The notes under the pieces are model-generated. The model was not told the origin of the DNA. It did not search any database and saw only the letters and a list, made by a program, of their open reading frames with translations. Of a stretch of DNA of 36,941 nt, positions 1-8,483 are shown in pieces. The DNA is from an uncultured Erysipelotrichaceae bacterium (lineage in GTDB: Bacteria; Bacillota_I; Bacilli_A; Erysipelotrichales; Erysipelotrichaceae): positions 1 to 36,941 of the forward strand of contig CASFOT010000083.1 in the NCBI GenBank assembly GCA_949296305.1, in the 5' to 3' direction. Numbering within the stretch: the first letter of the stretch is position 1; every line of letters begins with the position of its first letter. The translations under genes were made by a program, and so were the position numbers.

Positions 1-37
1 CTAATTTTGGTGTGTTTTCCCCAAAATAACGTTCCAT
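1..37 (-). CDS. Probable aldo/keto reductase, N-terminal fragment (runs off the window)
   Basis: Only the first 12 or 13 codons are present on the minus strand, reading (M)MERYFGENTPKL. The RYFG...PKL opening is typical of Firmicute aldo/keto reductases, whose next residues are usually GFGxMRLP, but those lie outside the window. An AGGAGG box at 44-49 precedes two adjacent ATG codons. The gap is 3 nt to the ATG at 38-40 and 6 nt to the ATG at 35-37, so the second ATG is preferred. The family call rests on a very short peptide and is tentative. Confidence 0.45.
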   Translation of the reverse strand, partial: MERYFGENTPKL

Positions 38-142
38 CATTTTCCTCCTCATTTCCTATGATTTATATTCTATAATCTTCTATATCCATATTATAACAAA
101 TCTGAAAATCCGCAATTTCTAATTCACTTTTCAAACAAAAAT

Positions 143-380
143 GGACACTTTTTACAAAGTGTCCGCAGCTTGTTGACAAACTATATACTTAAAAAGTATA
201 GAAAAATAATTCGATAAAAGTGGGGATTATCAACCATTTTTCAGGTACTTTTATATAAATGATGGCTTAAGATTGCCTGTTTTCTCTTTAAAAGTGGAGA
301 TTAAAAAAGACCGTAAGACAAAGTCTGCTCAAAGAGCGACTTTGTCAACGGTCTGAGGACACTTTTTACAAAGTGTCCGC
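143..380. repeat. Repeat-rich spacer with two identical palindromes
   Basis: This gene-free stretch holds two identical 24-nt copies at 143-166 and 357-380. Each contains a perfect 9-bp hairpin (GGACACTTT, loop TTAC, AAAGTGTCC). Between them lie two 15-nt near-repeats at 215-229 and 289-303 (TAAAAGTGGGGATTA and TAAAAGTGGAGATTA), a small hairpin at 184-200 (TATACTT/AAGTATA), and a 9-nt inverted pair GTTGACAAA (172-180) and TTTGTCAAC (341-349). Because each end is palindromic, the block has matched ends in both orientations, as a MITE-like or intergenic palindromic element would. No coding sequence is seen. Confidence 0.6.
303..354 (-). terminator. Large rho-independent terminator of ychF
   Basis: A long interrupted hairpin spans 308-354. 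The outer 7-bp stem is 308-314/348-354, the middle 9-bp stem is 317-325/338-346, and an inner GCTC/GAGC stem (327-330/334-337) closes on AAA. On the minus strand it is followed by six T residues (complement of 303-308). It lies about 40 nt beyond the ychF stop codon. A second, smaller hairpin (357-378) sits between the stop codon and this terminator. Confidence 0.8.
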
Positions 381-390
381 TTCAGATCAA

Positions 391-1494
391 TTATACGTTA
401 AACCGGAAATGCATGATATCTCCATCTTCCACTTCATACTCTTTTCCTTCCAAGCGCAATTTTCCAGCTTCTTTGACAGCATGTTCACTGCCCAATTCAT
501 CTATATCTTTGAATGCATATGTTTCTGCCCGAATAAAGCCTTTTTGAAAATCTGTATGGATCACTCCGGCACATTCAGGTGCTTTCATTCCTTTTTTGAA
601 GGTCCATGCACGGCATTCATCTTCCCCTGCAGTTAAGAATGTACGAAGGTTCAAGATATGATAAGCACTCTTGATGATTTGATCCAAACCACTTTCAGCA
701 ATTCCTAATTCAGCAAGAAATTCAGCTTTCTCTTCTTTTTCCAAACCGCTTAATTCTTCCTCGATCTTTGCACAGATCGGAACGACCAGATTATTTTCTG
801 CTTCTGCATAAGCTTTCACCTTCTGATAATAAGGATTTGCCTGTGGATCGATGATTTCTTCATCACTCATGTTCGCTACATAAATCATCGGTTTCAAAGT
901 CAGCAAAGCAAAGGCTTTTACGATCGCCAGCTCTTCTTTATCCAGCTCTACGCTGCGCGCAGCTTTTCCTTCTAATAACGCACTTTGCAGTTTTTTCAAA
1001 ACATTTACTTCTGCAACAGCATCTTTATCTTTATTCGTCTGAGCTTTACGTTCTACTTTTGCCAAACGATTTTCTACTGTCTGCAAGTCCGCCATGACCA
1101 ATTCTAAGTTAATGATCTCGATATCACGGATCGGATCCACATTTCCTTCCACATGTGTAATATTAGGATCGTCGAAACAGCGGACGACATGACAGATTGC
1201 ATCTGTTAATCGAATATTAGACAAGAATTGATTGCCAAGGCCTTCTCCTTTGCTTGCACCTTTTACTAATCCGGCGATATCCGTAAATTCAAACGTCGTA
1301 TAAATCGTTTTTTTCGGATGAAACAGCTCGACCAAGCGATCCACTCGTGCATCCGGCACTTCTACCACGCCTACATTTGGCTGAATGGTAGCAAATGGAT
1401 AGTTAGCCGCTTCCACCTGGCTTTTTGTAATTGCATTGAATAATGTAGATTTTCCTACGTTTGGCAAACCTACGATTCCTGCTGTTAATGGCAT
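391..1494 (-). CDS. ychF: Redox-regulated ATPase YchF (Obg family)
   Basis: 367 aa, the usual length for YchF/OLA1. The N terminus carries the G1/Walker A motif GLPNVGKST (residues 9-17). Next comes the switch II region [20 protein letters not shown] typical of YchF, a central coiled-coil insertion rich in K/E/Q (about 130-180), and a C-terminal TGS domain (about 280-367). The family binds ribosomes and prefers ATP over GTP because its G4 motif is altered; here NMSDE stands at the G4 position. It appears monocistronic, with a promoter upstream (1519-1547) and a strong terminator downstream. The stop codon is TAA. Confidence 0.96.
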   Translation of the reverse strand: MPLTAGIVGLPNVGKSTLFNAITKSQVEAANYPFATIQPNVGVVEVPDARVDRLVELFHPKKTIYTTFEFTDIAGLVKGASKGEGLGNQFLSNIRLTDAICHVVRCFDDPNITHVEGNVDPIRDIEIINLELVMADLQTVENRLAKVERKAQTNKDKDAVAEVNVLKKLQSALLEGKAARSVELDKEELAIVKAFALLTLKPMIYVANMSDEEIIDPQANPYYQKVKAYAEAENNLVVPICAKIEEELSGLEKEEKAEFLAELGIAESGLDQIIKSAYHILNLRTFLTAGEDECRAWTFKKGMKAPECAGVIHTDFQKGFIRAETYAFKDIDELGSEHAVKEAGKLRLEGKEYEVEDGDIMHFRFNV

Positions 1495-1518
1495 ATTATC
1501 ATTCCTCTCGTTTCTACT

Positions 1519-1547
1519 AGTTTACCCTTTTTAAATATGGTTTTCAA
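1519..1547 (-). promoter_or_regulatory. Sigma-A-type promoter of ychF
   Basis: On the minus strand TTGAAA (1547-1542) and TAAACT (1524-1519) are separated by exactly 17 bp. A GAGAGGAA Shine-Dalgarno-like sequence follows just upstream of the ychF ATG. Confidence 0.55.
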
Positions 1548-1598
1548 TAGCTCTTTTTGGCATTTTATTCACATTTTCCAAGCTTCTCTTCCATCAGA

Positions 1599-2975
1599 TC
1601 AAGCCAATCTCTCCTGTTGCAGTTCCATTGCTTTCAGATGATTGAATTCCTTCCATACAAATATGACCGAAACCACAAAAGCGACGAAATCTGCAATCGG
1701 ACCAGCATATAAAATTCCATTGATGCCAAAACGAAGCGGCAGCAACAAGATCAGCGGAATCAAAAAGAAGACCTGCCGTGTTAAAGACAATAACAAACCT
1801 TTTAATGCTTTGCCGATTGCCGTAAAGAAGTTAGAAGACAAAAGCTGCACACCGTTCACGATCACCATGAAAAGGAATGTTCGCATAAAAGAGACTGAGA
1901 ACTCATAGTAAAGAGCATCTCCGCTGCCAAAGATCGATATGATCGGATACGTACAGAACTGAAACAAACAAAAACCGATGATGGAGACAACAAAATTCCA
2001 TTTGATGGCCATCAGATAAGCTTGACGTATGCGGTCATATCTTGCGGCTCCAAAATTATAACCAATGATCGGCTGTACACCTTGGGAGATTCCGACAATG
2101 ATCGATAACAAAATTGCATTTGTCTTCATGACGATACCGCAAGCAGCCAGCGGCACATCAGAACCATAAACAGAAAGCGCACCATAATACGTAAGCGAGT
2201 TGTTCAGTATGATCTGGACAAAGGTGATCGCTACTTGATTGATGCAGCTGCTGGTTCCCATGTACATCGTCCGCAGGTTATCTCTCATATCAAGATGAAA
2301 GCTGGACCTGGATAATTGTATCGTCTGAAAATGAAACAAATAGCGAAAAGCGATAAAGAACGAGAGGATCTGTCCTAAAATGGTTGCTAACGCGGCACCA
2401 AAGACACCCCAATGGAACCCAAAGATGAAGATCGGGTCCAAGATCGTATTTACGATTGCTCCAACTACCATGCAGAACATGGAATACTTTGGACTGCCAT
2501 CTGCGCGTATGAGATTGCTGATGCCATTGGTCAAGATCAAAAACGGCATACCAATCAACGTAATTCCAGCATATTCAACAGCATAAGGCATGACTTCATC
2601 TGTTGCACCAAAAACACGTAACAAAACAGACAACAAACATTCACCGATGATCAGGTAAATTACGCCAGCCAAGGTCATCATCAAAACCGCATTGCCTACC
2701 AATGATGCGGCACGTTCATATTTCTTCTCTCCTAGATAAATTGAAAATCGTGAAGCACTGCCGATTCCGATCAAAAGCGCGATTGCTAAACAGATCGTAG
2801 ACAATGGATAAGATACATTAGTTGCCGCATTTCCCAAGTAGCCAACACCCTGTCCGATAAACACTTGGTCAACGATATTATAAAGAGATCCAACCAGCAT
2901 CGCTGTAATGCTGGGGATCGCAAACTTTTTTAACAATTTCGATATCTTTTCATATCCTAATGGATTTTCATGCAT
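1599..2975 (-). CDS. MATE family efflux transporter
   Basis: 458 aa with twelve hydrophobic segments in two pseudo-symmetric halves, the usual MATE size. The N-terminal stretch (PSITAMLVGSLYNIVDQVFIG, in part) is the MATE family signature around TM1, and a matching motif opens the second half (around residue 240). The family exports cationic drugs or metabolites in exchange for Na+ or H+; the substrate cannot be predicted here. The start ATG is preceded by GGGGAG at good spacing. It stands alone between ychF and the pst operon terminator and ends in TGA. Confidence 0.93.
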   Translation of the reverse strand: MHENPLGYEKISKLLKKFAIPSITAMLVGSLYNIVDQVFIGQGVGYLGNAATNVSYPLSTICLAIALLIGIGSASRFSIYLGEKKYERAASLVGNAVLMMTLAGVIYLIIGECLLSVLLRVFGATDEVMPYAVEYAGITLIGMPFLILTNGISNLIRADGSPKYSMFCMVVGAIVNTILDPIFIFGFHWGVFGAALATILGQILSFFIAFRYLFHFQTIQLSRSSFHLDMRDNLRTMYMGTSSCINQVAITFVQIILNNSLTYYGALSVYGSDVPLAACGIVMKTNAILLSIIVGISQGVQPIIGYNFGAARYDRIRQAYLMAIKWNFVVSIIGFCLFQFCTYPIISIFGSGDALYYEFSVSFMRTFLFMVIVNGVQLLSSNFFTAIGKALKGLLLSLTRQVFFLIPLILLLPLRFGINGILYAGPIADFVAFVVSVIFVWKEFNHLKAMELQQERLA

Positions 2976-3031
2976 ACATTTCTCCCCTTATTCAAACAGT
3001 TCCTTGCATATTGTATAACAAAGTGCAACAT

Positions 3032-3056
3032 AAAAAAAGAACCGAATGAACGGTTC
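3032..3056 (-). terminator. Terminator of the pst-phoU operon
   Basis: A hairpin GAACCG (3039-3044), 6-nt loop, CGGTTC (3051-3056) is followed on the minus strand by seven T residues (complement of 3032-3038). It lies 26 nt beyond the stop codon of the last gene of the pst cluster. Confidence 0.85.
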
Positions 3057-3081
3057 ATAAATATTTTGGACTGCTTTATGA

Positions 3082-3687
3082 TCAAACGAGTTCATATGTT
3101 TGATCCCCTGTATATAGATGATGGACTTGATCACAGATGTGCTGGACACAGTCGAAAGTGACATGCATGCTTTCAATCAACCCTTGTTTCCATTCGCTTG
3201 CAACGACATCTTCTTTAAATGCAAGCAAGCTTTTTTTCGTATCTTCCATCATTGTCCACAAACAGCTATCATCTTCCAGCTGTTTCATTTGATACAGCTG
3301 CATGGCCATGCGCAGTGTTTTCACAAACTGCTGTTCTGTTCTTTGCGCACAGCTGCGAGCACCGGGATCTTTGCAGCGATTTGCAAAGGATGCAACAATA
3401 CGTGCATGATCTTTGATTTGAATGAGTTCTTTCGTGATGTTTGAAGATGCAGACAGCCGTCTTTGATCAATGGAAGTTCCTTGCAAATAGGGTTTAAGTT
3501 CCCGGATCTTGTGTTCAATGATCTCACCCATCCGTTGGATCCGCTGTTCTTTCTTCATGACTTTATAAAGGGTTTGATATTCTTTTCCATCTAACATCTG
3601 AATACATATTTCATATTGGCTGCAGACAGTTTCACAGATGCTGACAACCGTGCTGGTTAACCGCTCTGTTTTGCTTTCAAGATTCAT
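3082..3687 (-). CDS. PhoU-like helical protein, last gene of the pst operon
   Basis: About 201 aa, predicted almost entirely helical, rich in Q/E/K and with five or six scattered cysteines. It has the size and helical layout of PhoU and follows phoU directly (about 37 nt gap), but lacks the clear E-D metal motifs of the true PhoU next door. Two ATGs are possible. AGGAGG at 3695-3700 is 1 nt from the ATG at 3693 and 7 nt from the ATG at 3687, so 3687 (MNLESK) is preferred. By position it is probably an accessory phosphate-signalling protein. The PhoU relationship is inferred from layout and weak similarity. Confidence 0.6.
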   Translation of the reverse strand: MNLESKTERLTSTVVSICETVCSQYEICIQMLDGKEYQTLYKVMKKEQRIQRMGEIIEHKIRELKPYLQGTSIDQRRLSASSNITKELIQIKDHARIVASFANRCKDPGARSCAQRTEQQFVKTLRMAMQLYQMKQLEDDSCLWTMMEDTKKSLLAFKEDVVASEWKQGLIESMHVTFDCVQHICDQVHHLYTGDQTYELV

Positions 3688-3724
3688 CGCCATTCCTCCT
3701 GTCTGTCATCCAACTGACTACTCA

Positions 3725-4372
3725 TTAACCGAAATCGTAGTGCTGCCCTTTCATCATATACAAAACATGCTCGCAGATATTTTTGACATGATCGCCCGCG
3801 CGTTCGATATTGCGTAGCATTGCACTGATCTCAAAGAGTTCTTTTAATGTGTCTTCTTTTGATTCCTCTTTATTTGAAAGCAGCTTCTCACGGATATCTC
3901 TCATTTGCTGATTGATCAAATGATCGCTTTCTGGTATCGCAAATGCAGCTTCTTCATCTTGATCGACCATGCATTGCATTGCCTTTTCCAACATGCTGAT
4001 GAGATCTTTTTCCATCGAAATTGCATAATCTGCTACAACATCACTTAAGTTTTCGTTTTTAATAAGAAACTTTGCAATATTCTTCGCATAGTCTCCAATT
4101 CTTTCTAACTCGGTTGCGATCTTGATCGTCCCGATCACTTTCCGAAGATCCGTTGCGACCGGAGCAAGCAGTGCCAATGATTCGATTGCTAGATCATTGA
4201 TCTCTTCTTCCATATGATTGATACGATCATCTGCTTGAATAATCTCTAATTCACGTTCTTTATTTGGAACAGCTAATACTTCACATACACATTCATGCAT
4301 GCTAACAACCCGATTACCCATTTTGACCAATGTCTGTTCCATCTGTGAAAGCTTTCCATCAATTCTTATCAT
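3725..4372 (-). CDS. phoU: Phosphate signalling/transport regulator PhoU
   Basis: 215 aa, the usual PhoU length, made of two three-helix repeats. The ATELERIGDYAKNIAKF segment (about residues 88-105) and its counterpart RNIERAGDHVKNICEHVLYM near the C terminus are the duplicated E(R)xGD(H/Y)xxN metal-binding signatures of PhoU. PhoU couples the Pst transporter to the Pho sensor kinase and limits phosphate uptake. AGGAGG sits 8 nt before the ATG and just after the pstB stop codon, so the two genes are closely coupled. Confidence 0.95.
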   Translation of the reverse strand: MIRIDGKLSQMEQTLVKMGNRVVSMHECVCEVLAVPNKERELEIIQADDRINHMEEEINDLAIESLALLAPVATDLRKVIGTIKIATELERIGDYAKNIAKFLIKNENLSDVVADYAISMEKDLISMLEKAMQCMVDQDEEAAFAIPESDHLINQQMRDIREKLLSNKEESKEDTLKELFEISAMLRNIERAGDHVKNICEHVLYMMKGQHYDFG

Positions 4373-4386
4373 TTTTCTGCCTCCTT

Positions 4387-5145
4387 TTAACCAAAACGAC
4401 CAGTGATGTAATCTTCTGTTCGTTTATCTTTTGGATTTTGGAAGATCACGCTTGTTTTATCAAATTCCACCATTTCACCTAATAAGAAAAACGCAGTATG
4501 ATCACTGACACGAGCAGCCTGCTGCATATTATGCGTGACGATGACGATCGTATAGTCTTTTTTTAGTTCGCACGCCAATTCTTCGATCTTATTGGTAGAG
4601 ATTGGGTCTAATGCTGACGTAGGCTCATCCATCAAGATCACTTCAGGTTCCATGGCGATCGTTCGTGCGATGCATAACCGCTGCTGCTGTCCACCAGAAA
4701 GTCCATATGCACTTTCTTTCAAGCGATCTTTTACTTCATCCCAAAGTGCAGAACGTTTTAATGATTGTTCAACGATCGCATTAAGCACCTTTTTATCTTT
4801 AATTCCTTGGCAACGCGGCCCATAAGCGATATTGTCATAAATTGACATCGGGAATGGATTTGGTTTTTGAAACACCATGCCCACACGTGTGCGCAAGTCA
4901 ACGACGTTTAAATTCCCTTTGTTGATATCGGTTCCTTCCAGCAAGATGTCTCCTTCGATACGGCAGCCATCAATTAAGTCATTCATACGATTCAGGCAGC
5001 GTAAGAACGTAGACTTGCCACATCCAGAAGGTCCGATCAATGCCGTGATCGCATTCTTTTCGATCTTCATGTTGAGATCGATCAATGCTTGTTTTTCTCC
5101 ATAAAACAGATTTAGATGATTTACATCAAATATTACATTCTCCAT
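4387..5145 (-). CDS. pstB: Phosphate ABC transporter ATP-binding protein PstB
   Basis: 252 aa, standard PstB length. Motifs in order: Walker [10 protein letters not shown] (38-46), Q-loop in [21 protein letters not shown] (a PstB hallmark), ABC signature LSGGQQQR, Walker [14 protein letters not shown], and the switch histidine in [10 protein letters not shown]. It powers high-affinity phosphate uptake together with PstC and PstA. The gene begins about 10 nt after pstA; AGGAGG immediately follows the TAG stop of pstA. Confidence 0.98.
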   Translation of the reverse strand: MENVIFDVNHLNLFYGEKQALIDLNMKIEKNAITALIGPSGCGKSTFLRCLNRMNDLIDGCRIEGDILLEGTDINKGNLNVVDLRTRVGMVFQKPNPFPMSIYDNIAYGPRCQGIKDKKVLNAIVEQSLKRSALWDEVKDRLKESAYGLSGGQQQRLCIARTIAMEPEVILMDEPTSALDPISTNKIEELACELKKDYTIVIVTHNMQQAARVSDHTAFFLLGEMVEFDKTSVIFQNPKDKRTEDYITGRFG

Positions 5146-5155
5146 ACGCTACCTC

Positions 5156-6397
5156 CTAATACCAAGCTTTTGAGAATCGCTTACTGATCGCTTTGACCGC
5201 AAAGTTCAAAATCAACACAAAGAACAGGATGATGATCGAGATGGCACATGCCAGTTCAAAGTTTGGCTGTTCCCCGCTCATGACGCTCCAGATCTGTACT
5301 GCCAAAGAGGTTCCTTGGCTTAACAATGTTGGCGAGTCATTGATGAATGTACCCATCGTATAGATCAAGGCAGCTGATTCACCGATGACACGGCCGATTC
5401 CAAGCAATACGCCTGTCAAGATCCCAGGCACAGCACAAGGCAATACGATTTTAAAAATCGTCTGTGATTGATTAGCACCTACCGATAAAGAGGCATCCCG
5501 TAAATGCTGTGGCACGACCAAGAGTGCTTCCTCAGTCGAGCGGATAATGGTTGGCAGCAAAATAATCGCCATGGTCAGACCGCCCAGCAAAATGCTTGTC
5601 GTCGTTGCGCCAAAAATCTGCGTCACTGGAAATAATACCGTCACTCCCATCAGACCAAAGACAATGCTGGGCACGCCAGTCAATGTTTCCACACCGCTTC
5701 TCAACATCATATTAAATTTTGATTTCCGCGCGTATTCATTTAAATAAATCGCAGCCGCAACACCAATCGGAATAGCGATCAATAAAGATACCAACAATAA
5801 ATAAAATGTAGAAAGAATGGAACCTCGGATCCCGCCGCCAGTTGTCTGAATATATAAAGCGTCTACACTTTCAGCTTCTTCGTCTAATGTATGAGCCAGC
5901 TGCTGTGCATTCTGTCCTGCTAATTTTCCAGCTAATCGAATCGTTCCTTCTGCATCAGTATATTGCAGGCGGGTAATCTGCATCCCAACTTGAAGCTGCT
6001 TCTCTTTTGGATTTTTACGGATACTGACATCATTTAATGCATATAATGGTGATCGTTCATCGATATATTCCACCAAGATCATCTTATTTTTATGTGCATC
6101 CACATGATCGACAAAAGCAATGCCCCATTCTTGTGAGAAAAAAGCATCCTCACTGAGATCTGCCGGCCGTTCAAATGTCGTATTCGATTGAGCGGTGATG
6201 GTCTCTGCTGAATAATTTTCTGACCAATAATTGCTTTTTATCAAATCAAAATTGATCAAAGACCATCCTTTCGAAAAAATAAAGATGAACAGTGCGGTCA
6301 GCACCAAAACCGAAATACCGCTGGATACATAGGTACATCCTTGCAGGACCCCATCATAAAAGCGTCTTTTTTTCTGATTTCCGGTTTTTACGTTCAT
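5156..6397 (-). CDS. pstA: Phosphate ABC transporter permease PstA with a large extracytoplasmic insertion
   Basis: 413 aa, well over the roughly 280-300 aa common for PstA. TM1 is at about residues 26-48. A hydrophilic segment of about 145 residues (48-192) follows, before the conserved BPD_transp_1 core (193-413) with PSIVFGLMG and the EAA-like loop around ASLSVGANQSQT. The insertion should lie outside the membrane and includes a stretch that loosely recalls a PDZ-like fold; that is only an impression. The start overlaps the end of pstC by 4 nt (ATGA). It ends with TAG, followed at once by the AGGAGG of pstB. Confidence 0.92.
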   Translation of the reverse strand: MNVKTGNQKKRRFYDGVLQGCTYVSSGISVLVLTALFIFIFSKGWSLINFDLIKSNYWSENYSAETITAQSNTTFERPADLSEDAFFSQEWGIAFVDHVDAHKNKMILVEYIDERSPLYALNDVSIRKNPKEKQLQVGMQITRLQYTDAEGTIRLAGKLAGQNAQQLAHTLDEEAESVDALYIQTTGGGIRGSILSTFYLLLVSLLIAIPIGVAAAIYLNEYARKSKFNMMLRSGVETLTGVPSIVFGLMGVTVLFPVTQIFGATTTSILLGGLTMAIILLPTIIRSTEEALLVVPQHLRDASLSVGANQSQTIFKIVLPCAVPGILTGVLLGIGRVIGESAALIYTMGTFINDSPTLLSQGTSLAVQIWSVMSGEQPNFELACAISIIILFFVLILNFAVKAISKRFSKAWY

Positions 6398-7335
6398 GAC
6401 ATATTCCCTACTTTCCTCTTTACTAAGTTTAATAAGAAGTTCGATACCAAGATGACCACCATCAATACCAAGCCTACTGAAAAGCGAATATCATAATCTA
6501 AGCCGGTCGTTTCTTTCAACCCAGAAAGCATCGTGCTGGTCAGCGTGCGTGTAATATCGAAAAGATCAAACGTTGGTCCAAACATCTTGTTTCCGGCGAC
6601 CATCGCTACCGCAGTTGCTTCACCAAAGGCACGGCCGATCCCCAAGATCGCTCCTGCAAAGATTCCGGATTTTGCAGCAATCAATACGACCTTAAAATTT
6701 GTTTGTGTTTTTGTTGCCCCTAATGCCAAGCTTCCTTCTTCTAAAGAGCGGTCAACAGAGCGGATCGCTGTGATAGATAAAGAAGTGATCGTTGGAAAGA
6801 TCATAATCGCAAGCAGCAAGATCACAGATAAAAACGAATTCCCCCCTGCAGTAGATACGCCAACAGATGCAGCCAGATCCATAACGAACGTTGTGATTAC
6901 GCCGGCCGCAAAGACACCATATACGACCGAAGGAATGCTGGCAAGGAGCTCAACGATGGTCGTCATGATCTTAGCAAGCCAGTTTGGTGCAATCTTTACG
7001 ATAAACAGAGCAGTTAACACGCTGAGCGGAAAAGCGATCAGCAACGCACCAAAGGATGTAAGAAGCGTATTGATGACGATAAAGCCTACACCATAGATTC
7101 CTTGGTCTTGCCGCCAAGTCGTTCCAAACAGAAAATCAATGATCGAGACTTGCCCATTTGCATATCCTGGAAGGAAGGGCTGCACGCCGCGCATGAAGAC
7201 AAATAGTGCAATCACGGCGATCGCACCGCCCGAAAGTACAGCAGCGATCCGAAAGATTCCTTTTAATAGTGCATCTTTCTGCATCTTTCTTTGATTTTTT
7301 TCTGGACTGATATGTGGTCTAACTAATTTTTCCAT
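6394..7335 (-). CDS. pstC: Phosphate ABC transporter permease PstC
   Basis: 313 aa with six membrane segments and the MetI/BPD_transp_1 fold. Recognisable features are TM1 near residues 27-50, a core with LLASIPSVVYGVFA, and the coupling-helix motif around EGSLALGATKTQTN. PstC and PstA form the heterodimeric membrane channel of the Pst system. It overlaps pstA by 4 nt, which suggests translational coupling and equal amounts. It lies 85 nt from pstS, and that gap contains an intrinsic hairpin (7364-7396). Confidence 0.96.
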   Translation of the reverse strand: MEKLVRPHISPEKNQRKMQKDALLKGIFRIAAVLSGGAIAVIALFVFMRGVQPFLPGYANGQVSIIDFLFGTTWRQDQGIYGVGFIVINTLLTSFGALLIAFPLSVLTALFIVKIAPNWLAKIMTTIVELLASIPSVVYGVFAAGVITTFVMDLAASVGVSTAGGNSFLSVILLLAIMIFPTITSLSITAIRSVDRSLEEGSLALGATKTQTNFKVVLIAAKSGIFAGAILGIGRAFGEATAVAMVAGNKMFGPTFDLFDITRTLTSTMLSGLKETTGLDYDIRFSVGLVLMVVILVSNFLLNLVKRKVGNMS

Positions 7336-7363
7336 TTACTCACCCTATCTACTATCACTTTTC

Positions 7364-7396
7364 TTATAAAAACCTTAGCAGCAGACTGCTAAGGTT
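7364..7396 (-). terminator. Intercistronic attenuator between pstS and pstC
   Basis: A perfect 11-bp stem (7371-7381 with 7386-7396, loop CAGA) is followed by TTTTTAT on the minus strand. It sits between the pstS stop codon and pstC. Partial termination here would yield more binding protein than permease, as is common for ABC operons. Confidence 0.8.
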
Positions 7397-7420
7397 TCTT
7401 ACATCTTAGAAGCACATTAC

Positions 7421-8344
7421 TTACTTCAATTCAGACCAAGCACTAATTTCTCCGCTATAGATTCCTTTGATCTGTTCTGCAGTCAAGTTGGTTACCGCTT
7501 CATTATCCGCACTGACAACTGCAACGACTGCATCGATGCAATACTGTCCGTTTGCTAATGCTTTTGAGACATCTTCATCATCCTCAAAGCTGCGGGATGC
7601 AAATCCGATATCTGCTGCATTTGCGCCATCTTTTTCATCACCGAGCACGCGTTTATAACCATCACCGGAACCACTTTGGTTCATAGTGAACTGAAATTGT
7701 CCTGCTTCAGCCTGGAATGCCTCTAAAGCTGCTTTCAATGTACCTTCTACCGAAGTCGATCCTGCTGTACGAATTGTTAGATCTGAATTGTCTTCATCTA
7801 CGATCGGATGATTTTTCTTTAATTCTGCCCAAGGTGTCGTTTTATCTAAATCAACGATTCCACCAGCTTCTTTTACGACCTGCTGTCCTTCCGTAGAATT
7901 GCACAGATAATCGATAAATGCTTCTACTAATGCCTGTGTGCGATCATCTGCGAAATCCCCATCTGCTCTGGTTACATAAGAGAACGGACGCTGCATACCA
8001 TAGCTGCCATCTAATACCGTTTCTTCTGTTGGTGTAACACCTTCATAATCTAATGCTTTCAAATTGTTTGCTTCAAAATTTGTAGACAGAGATACATATC
8101 CAAATCCATTTGCATCCTGTCCTACTTTTGTAGCCATATCGCCATTGCTGTCAACAGTGACTGCGTGATCGGTCAATGTCTTTTCCATATCATTTGCTTT
8201 TTCAAAAGCCTCGCGTGTACCGCTGGATGCATCACGAGAATAAACAGTGATCGAATCATTGCCATTGCTGCCCCCGCAGCCAGTTAATGTCAATCCCATC
8301 AAACAGGCGATGGAAAATGCTGTTAATTTTTTCATGAACTTCAT
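7421..8344 (-). CDS. pstS: Phosphate-binding lipoprotein PstS, circularly permuted domain order
   Basis: 307 aa. The signal peptide ends in lipobox LTGC, making Cys23 the predicted lipid anchor. The elements of a PstS-like binding protein occur in swapped order. The mature protein starts with the half-domain holding ITVYSRDASSGTR (32-44), normally in the second half. The part that normally comes first follows: GSTSV (195-199), SGSGDG (224-229), ADIGFASR (244-251), and the NLTAEQIKGIY...W region (286-304), where the protein ends. The break falls between the usual W-x-E-L element and the I-x-V-x-SR element. AGGAGG lies 9 nt before the ATG. First gene of the pst operon, behind a Pho-box-like array. 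Confidence 0.9.
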   Translation of the reverse strand: MKFMKKLTAFSIACLMGLTLTGCGGSNGNDSITVYSRDASSGTREAFEKANDMEKTLTDHAVTVDSNGDMATKVGQDANGFGYVSLSTNFEANNLKALDYEGVTPTEETVLDGSYGMQRPFSYVTRADGDFADDRTQALVEAFIDYLCNSTEGQQVVKEAGGIVDLDKTTPWAELKKNHPIVDEDNSDLTIRTAGSTSVEGTLKAALEAFQAEAGQFQFTMNQSGSGDGYKRVLGDEKDGANAADIGFASRSFEDDEDVSKALANGQYCIDAVVAVVSADNEAVTNLTAEQIKGIYSGEISAWSELK

Positions 8345-8386
8345 TTGTTCATTCCTCCTTCTGAGCTTTCCTCAATTACAGCTTCC

Positions 8387-8462
8387 ATTATACGAATGCA
8401 ATTTAAGATAATCTTCAACACATTGTTAATTTTCCCTAAAACGGTGTCAAATCTACGTTAAA
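8387..8462 (-). promoter_or_regulatory. Pho-box-like array and promoter of the pst operon
   Basis: On the minus strand five hexamers occur every 11 bp: TTTAAC (8462-8457), TTTGAC (8451-8446), TTTAGG (8440-8435), TTAACA (8429-8424) and TTGAAG (8418-8413). They match the TT(A/T/C)A(C/T)A repeats bound by PhoP in Bacillus, which have the same 11-bp spacing. A perfect -10 TATAAT follows at 8392-8387, 20 bp after the last repeat. The absence of a well-spaced -35 fits an activator-dependent promoter. The pstS start is 42 nt further on. Confidence 0.7.
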
Positions 8463-8483
8463 TGATTCAAAGGCATGTAAAAG

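Noticed and set aside
173-202. Promoter-like TTGACA with GTATAG on the plus strand
   Set aside because: No plus-strand gene follows before 14691; the hexamers lie in the repeat-rich spacer and are probably chance matches in AT-rich sequence.
6533-7096. 187-aa open frame on the plus strand opposite pstC
   Set aside because: It lies wholly inside pstC on the other strand, has a composition typical of an antisense shadow (many P, K, T, S), and no ribosome binding site or known motif.
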